From assembly GCA_030040115.1 (NCBI GenBank), contig JASHUH010000462.1, forward strand, positions 1 to 7,614: a DNA stretch of 7,614 nucleotides. Reading direction: 5' to 3'. Below the pieces are notes generated by a model. It was not told the origin of the DNA, made no database searches, and worked only from the letters and a program-made list of their open reading frames with translations. Position 1 is the stretch's first letter; each line of letters begins with the position of its first letter. This stretch comes from Acidobacteriaceae bacterium. Lineage in GTDB: Bacteria > Acidobacteriota > Terriglobia > Terriglobales > Acidobacteriaceae. Position numbers and translations under genes: made by a program. Below, piece after piece: positions 6,493-7,614 of this stretch.

Positions 6493-6783
6493 ATGCGGAC
6501 CGCGAAGATCAGTGAGCTGAAGGCCAAGCTCAGCGCTCATATCAACTATGTGAAGAGTGGAGAAGAGGTGTTGATCCTCGATCGGAATACGCCTGTCGCG
6601 AAGCTGGTCTCTGCTGGACCTTTCGAAGAATATGGTGAACGGGAGCGCCGCCTCATCGCAAAGGGCGTTTTGACAACTCCGAAATCGCTTCGCAACAGAG
6701 CGAGGACATGGCCTTTGCCTGCCGGGCCGATGGTTTCCCAGGAGGCAATCGATCGAATGTGCGAAGAGCGAGACGACCGATGA
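6493..6783 (+). CDS. Phd/YefM-family antitoxin
   Basis: This 96-residue protein starts MRTAKISELKAKLSAHINYV. It continues with SGEEVLILDRNTPVAKLVSA (22-41), the typical Phd/YefM DNA-binding N-terminal fold: helices, then strands with an R/N-x-P-V-A-x-L/I phrase. The C-terminal half (42-96) is charged and would wrap the toxin and block its active site. The open frame reaches back to 6238, but that part is the shadow of the exported protein's low-complexity tail. The ATG at 6493 is where the family begins. No strong Shine-Dalgarno is seen (TTGGG only). The stop overlaps the toxin ATG (ATGA, 6780-6783), the usual coupled antitoxin-toxin order. The toxin next to it is frameshifted, so this antitoxin may now be an orphan. 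Confidence 0.9.
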   Translation: MRTAKISELKAKLSAHINYVKSGEEVLILDRNTPVAKLVSAGPFEEYGERERRLIAKGVLTTPKSLRNRARTWPLPAGPMVSQEAIDRMCEERDDR

Positions 6784-7213
6784 GCGAGCCGGTGGCTTCT
6801 GGGACTCGAGCGCGCTGGTTTCTCTTTGTGTGCCGCAGATTCATTCAGCAAAGGCCATCGCGTTTTACCGGCGTTTCCGCGTCATCGCCTGGTGGGCAAC
6901 GGAGGTCGAAATCCGGAGCCGATTGTCCCGTCTGAGGCGCATGGGCCAAATTTCTGTGGACCGGTTCGCCGCTGGTAAGAAGTTGGCCGCGAGTGTTGTC
7001 CGAGATTGGGCCGCTGGTGGTTTGACTGCGAACATCGTGCCGGACGCCTGTTCGCTGCTGGAGCTTTATCCTCTCCGCGCTGCGGACGCGTTGCAGTTGG
7101 CTGCGGCGCTTGAGGCCTGCGAGCACCAGCCGCGCGGCTACACCTTCGTTACTGCCGACCAACACCAGGCGGATGCGGCCCGCCGAATCGGGTTTTCAGT
7201 GGAAGCTCTTTAA
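6780..7213 (+). pseudogene. vapC: VapC-type PIN toxin, disrupted by a one-base frameshift
   Basis: From the ATG at 6780 the frame reads MSEPVA, then leaves the family and ends at a TGA at about 6935. Adding one base near 6797 (GCT TTC TGG GAC instead of GCT TCT GGG AC) gives MSEPVAFWDSSALVSLCVPQ, a textbook PIN start. It joins without a stop to the frame ending at 7213. The restored protein has 144 residues and all four catalytic acids: Asp9 (WDSSA), Glu42 (ATEVEIR), Asp103 (AADALQLAAAL) and Asp127 (FVTADQ). An intact copy would be an Mg-dependent ribonuclease held by the preceding antitoxin. The downstream frame has no ATG; a GTG at 6830 would omit the first catalytic Asp. No slippery heptamer is visible, so recoding is unlikely. 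The shift is either a real inactivating deletion or a sequencing/assembly error. Confidence 0.88.
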
Positions 7214-7297
7214 GGCGAACGCCAGGATCGTGTATCGCCCCAGGTTCTGCGCAGGCTTGCCGCCCCTTGCCTCCCCAGTGACGATGACCTGCGCCCC

Positions 7298-7516
7298 TTA
7301 TCTCTGCGCATCCTCAAACTCTTCGCGCCACGCCATCTGGATCGCTTCCAGTCGCGCTTCGTTCGATTTTTTCGGGTCATCCACGAAGCCTTCGAGTTCG
7401 GTCACATACCGGTGCAGGTCAGTAAACCGGACCGTGAGCGGGTCGAGGTCGGGAAACTCCTCCTGTAAGCGAATGCCGATTTCCTCTGCATCCGTCCAGT
7501 GCAGCTCACGCGGCAT
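7298..7516 (-). CDS. iscX: Fe-S cluster assembly protein IscX
   Basis: This 72-residue acidic protein is clearly the IscX (YfhJ) family. The start HWTDAEEIG (6-14) matches the conserved WTD..EIG, and FPDLDPLTVRFTDLH (21-35) matches the YPDLDP..VRFTD.H core. DDPKKSNEARLEAI (46-59) matches the DDP..SNE..LEAI segment. Length is close to the 66 residues of E. coli IscX. IscX binds the cysteine desulfurase IscS in competition with frataxin and binds iron weakly through its acidic face, tuning the rate of cluster assembly in the cytoplasm. The ATG at 7516 has a strong AAGGAG 7 nt upstream. It lies 26 nt after a ferredoxin stop, in the same fdx-iscX order as the E. coli isc operon. It is convergent with the broken vapC, 84 nt away. 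Confidence 0.95.
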   Translation of the reverse strand: MPRELHWTDAEEIGIRLQEEFPDLDPLTVRFTDLHRYVTELEGFVDDPKKSNEARLEAIQMAWREEFEDAQR

Positions 7517-7530
7517 GGGATGGCTCCTTG

Positions 7531-7546
7531 ATAAGTCGAAACTTAT
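7531..7546 (-). repeat. UUCG-tetraloop hairpin between ferredoxin and iscX
   Basis: On the minus strand the sequence is ATAAGT-TTCG-ACTTAT: a perfect 6-bp stem with the very stable UUCG loop, although the closing pair is U-A rather than the optimal C-G. It includes the ferredoxin stop codon in its 5' arm and ends about 4 nt before the AAGGAG of iscX. It has no U-run, so it is not a terminator. It may mark an mRNA processing or stability boundary or modulate iscX initiation. Confidence 0.45.
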
Positions 7547-7614
7547 GAGTTTTCTTCCGCCAGCGTCAGGGGCTTGCCTTCGGAGACATAGTTACGGTTC
7601 CACTTAGGAATTTC
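7543..7614 (-). CDS. fdx: C-terminal end of ISC-type [2Fe-2S] ferredoxin (runs off right edge)
   Basis: The last 23 codons are visible, reading EIPKWNRNYVSEGKPLTLAE and three more residues before TAA. The first part resembles the C-terminus of E. coli Fdx (VVEIPRYTINHAREH), where EIP-[KR]-[aromatic]-x-x-N ends the fold. About 11 further residues extend past the E. coli end. The ferredoxin passes electrons during cluster assembly on IscU. Direct adjacency to iscX in the order fdx-iscX strongly supports the call, since the cluster-binding cysteines are outside the window. If the match is wrong, it is simply the end of the gene upstream of iscX. Confidence 0.65.
   Translation of the reverse strand, partial: EIPKWNRNYVSEGKPLTLAEENS

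Noticed and set aside
5823..6540. Long minus-strand frames opposite the exported protein's tail
   Set aside because: Arg/Gly/Ala-rich translations produced by the GC-rich low-complexity tail read backwards; no start signals.
6780..6800. Programmed frameshift in vapC
   Set aside because: No slippery heptamer or downstream pseudoknot is visible, and such recoding is not a known feature of VapC genes.
7214..7297. Bidirectional terminator between vapC and iscX
   Set aside because: Only a 4-bp stem (GGCG/CGCC at 7214-7223) is visible and there is no U-run in either direction.
1..7614. tRNA, rRNA, CRISPR array or insertion sequence
   Set aside because: No T-loop consensus with an acceptor stem, no regularly spaced repeats and no transposase-like protein was seen.

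Overview
The window is GC-rich with short, mostly same-strand gene runs. It looks like chromosomal DNA of a soil-type bacterium, most plausibly an acidobacterium. That placement is inferred from the style of the radical SAM protein, the long exported protein with a Pro/Ala-rich tail, and an ISC-type fdx-iscX pair. No rRNA or phylogenetic marker is present to prove it.

Layout. On the minus strand, 560-1 encodes the N-terminal 186 residues of a radical SAM protein that runs off the left edge. A gene-poor stretch follows (561-1225). A small YvlD-type four-helix membrane protein lies at 1570-1226, with its stop codon in the loop of a perfect hairpin. A minus-strand unit then runs leftward from about 3194: a doubtful 92-residue ORF, a 238-residue protein of unknown function (2900-2184), and a PIN-fold protein (2187-1711) whose start overlaps the previous stop by 4 nt. 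This PIN protein keeps the fold signatures, but three of its four usual catalytic acids are replaced.

The divergent region 3195-3575 carries several inverted repeats and a candidate promoter. It precedes a large plus-strand gene (3576-6458) for a 960-residue exported protein of unknown function with a signal peptide, three apparent cysteine pairs and a disordered Ala/Pro/Ser tail. A Phd/YefM-type antitoxin (6493-6783) follows 34 nt later, overlapped by its VapC-type PIN toxin (6780-7213). The toxin retains all four catalytic acids but is broken by a one-base frameshift a few codons after its start.

The right end is part of an iron-sulfur cluster assembly (isc) operon on the minus strand. It holds the last 23 codons of a ferredoxin that resembles Fdx, then a complete iscX. 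A small UUCG hairpin sits between them.

The two PIN modules form a contrast: one has an intact frame but a degenerate active site, and the other has an intact active site but a broken frame. The most unusual system is the 238-residue protein translationally coupled to the catalytically degenerate PIN protein. It is arranged like a toxin-antitoxin pair, but neither member fits a standard antitoxin or nuclease.
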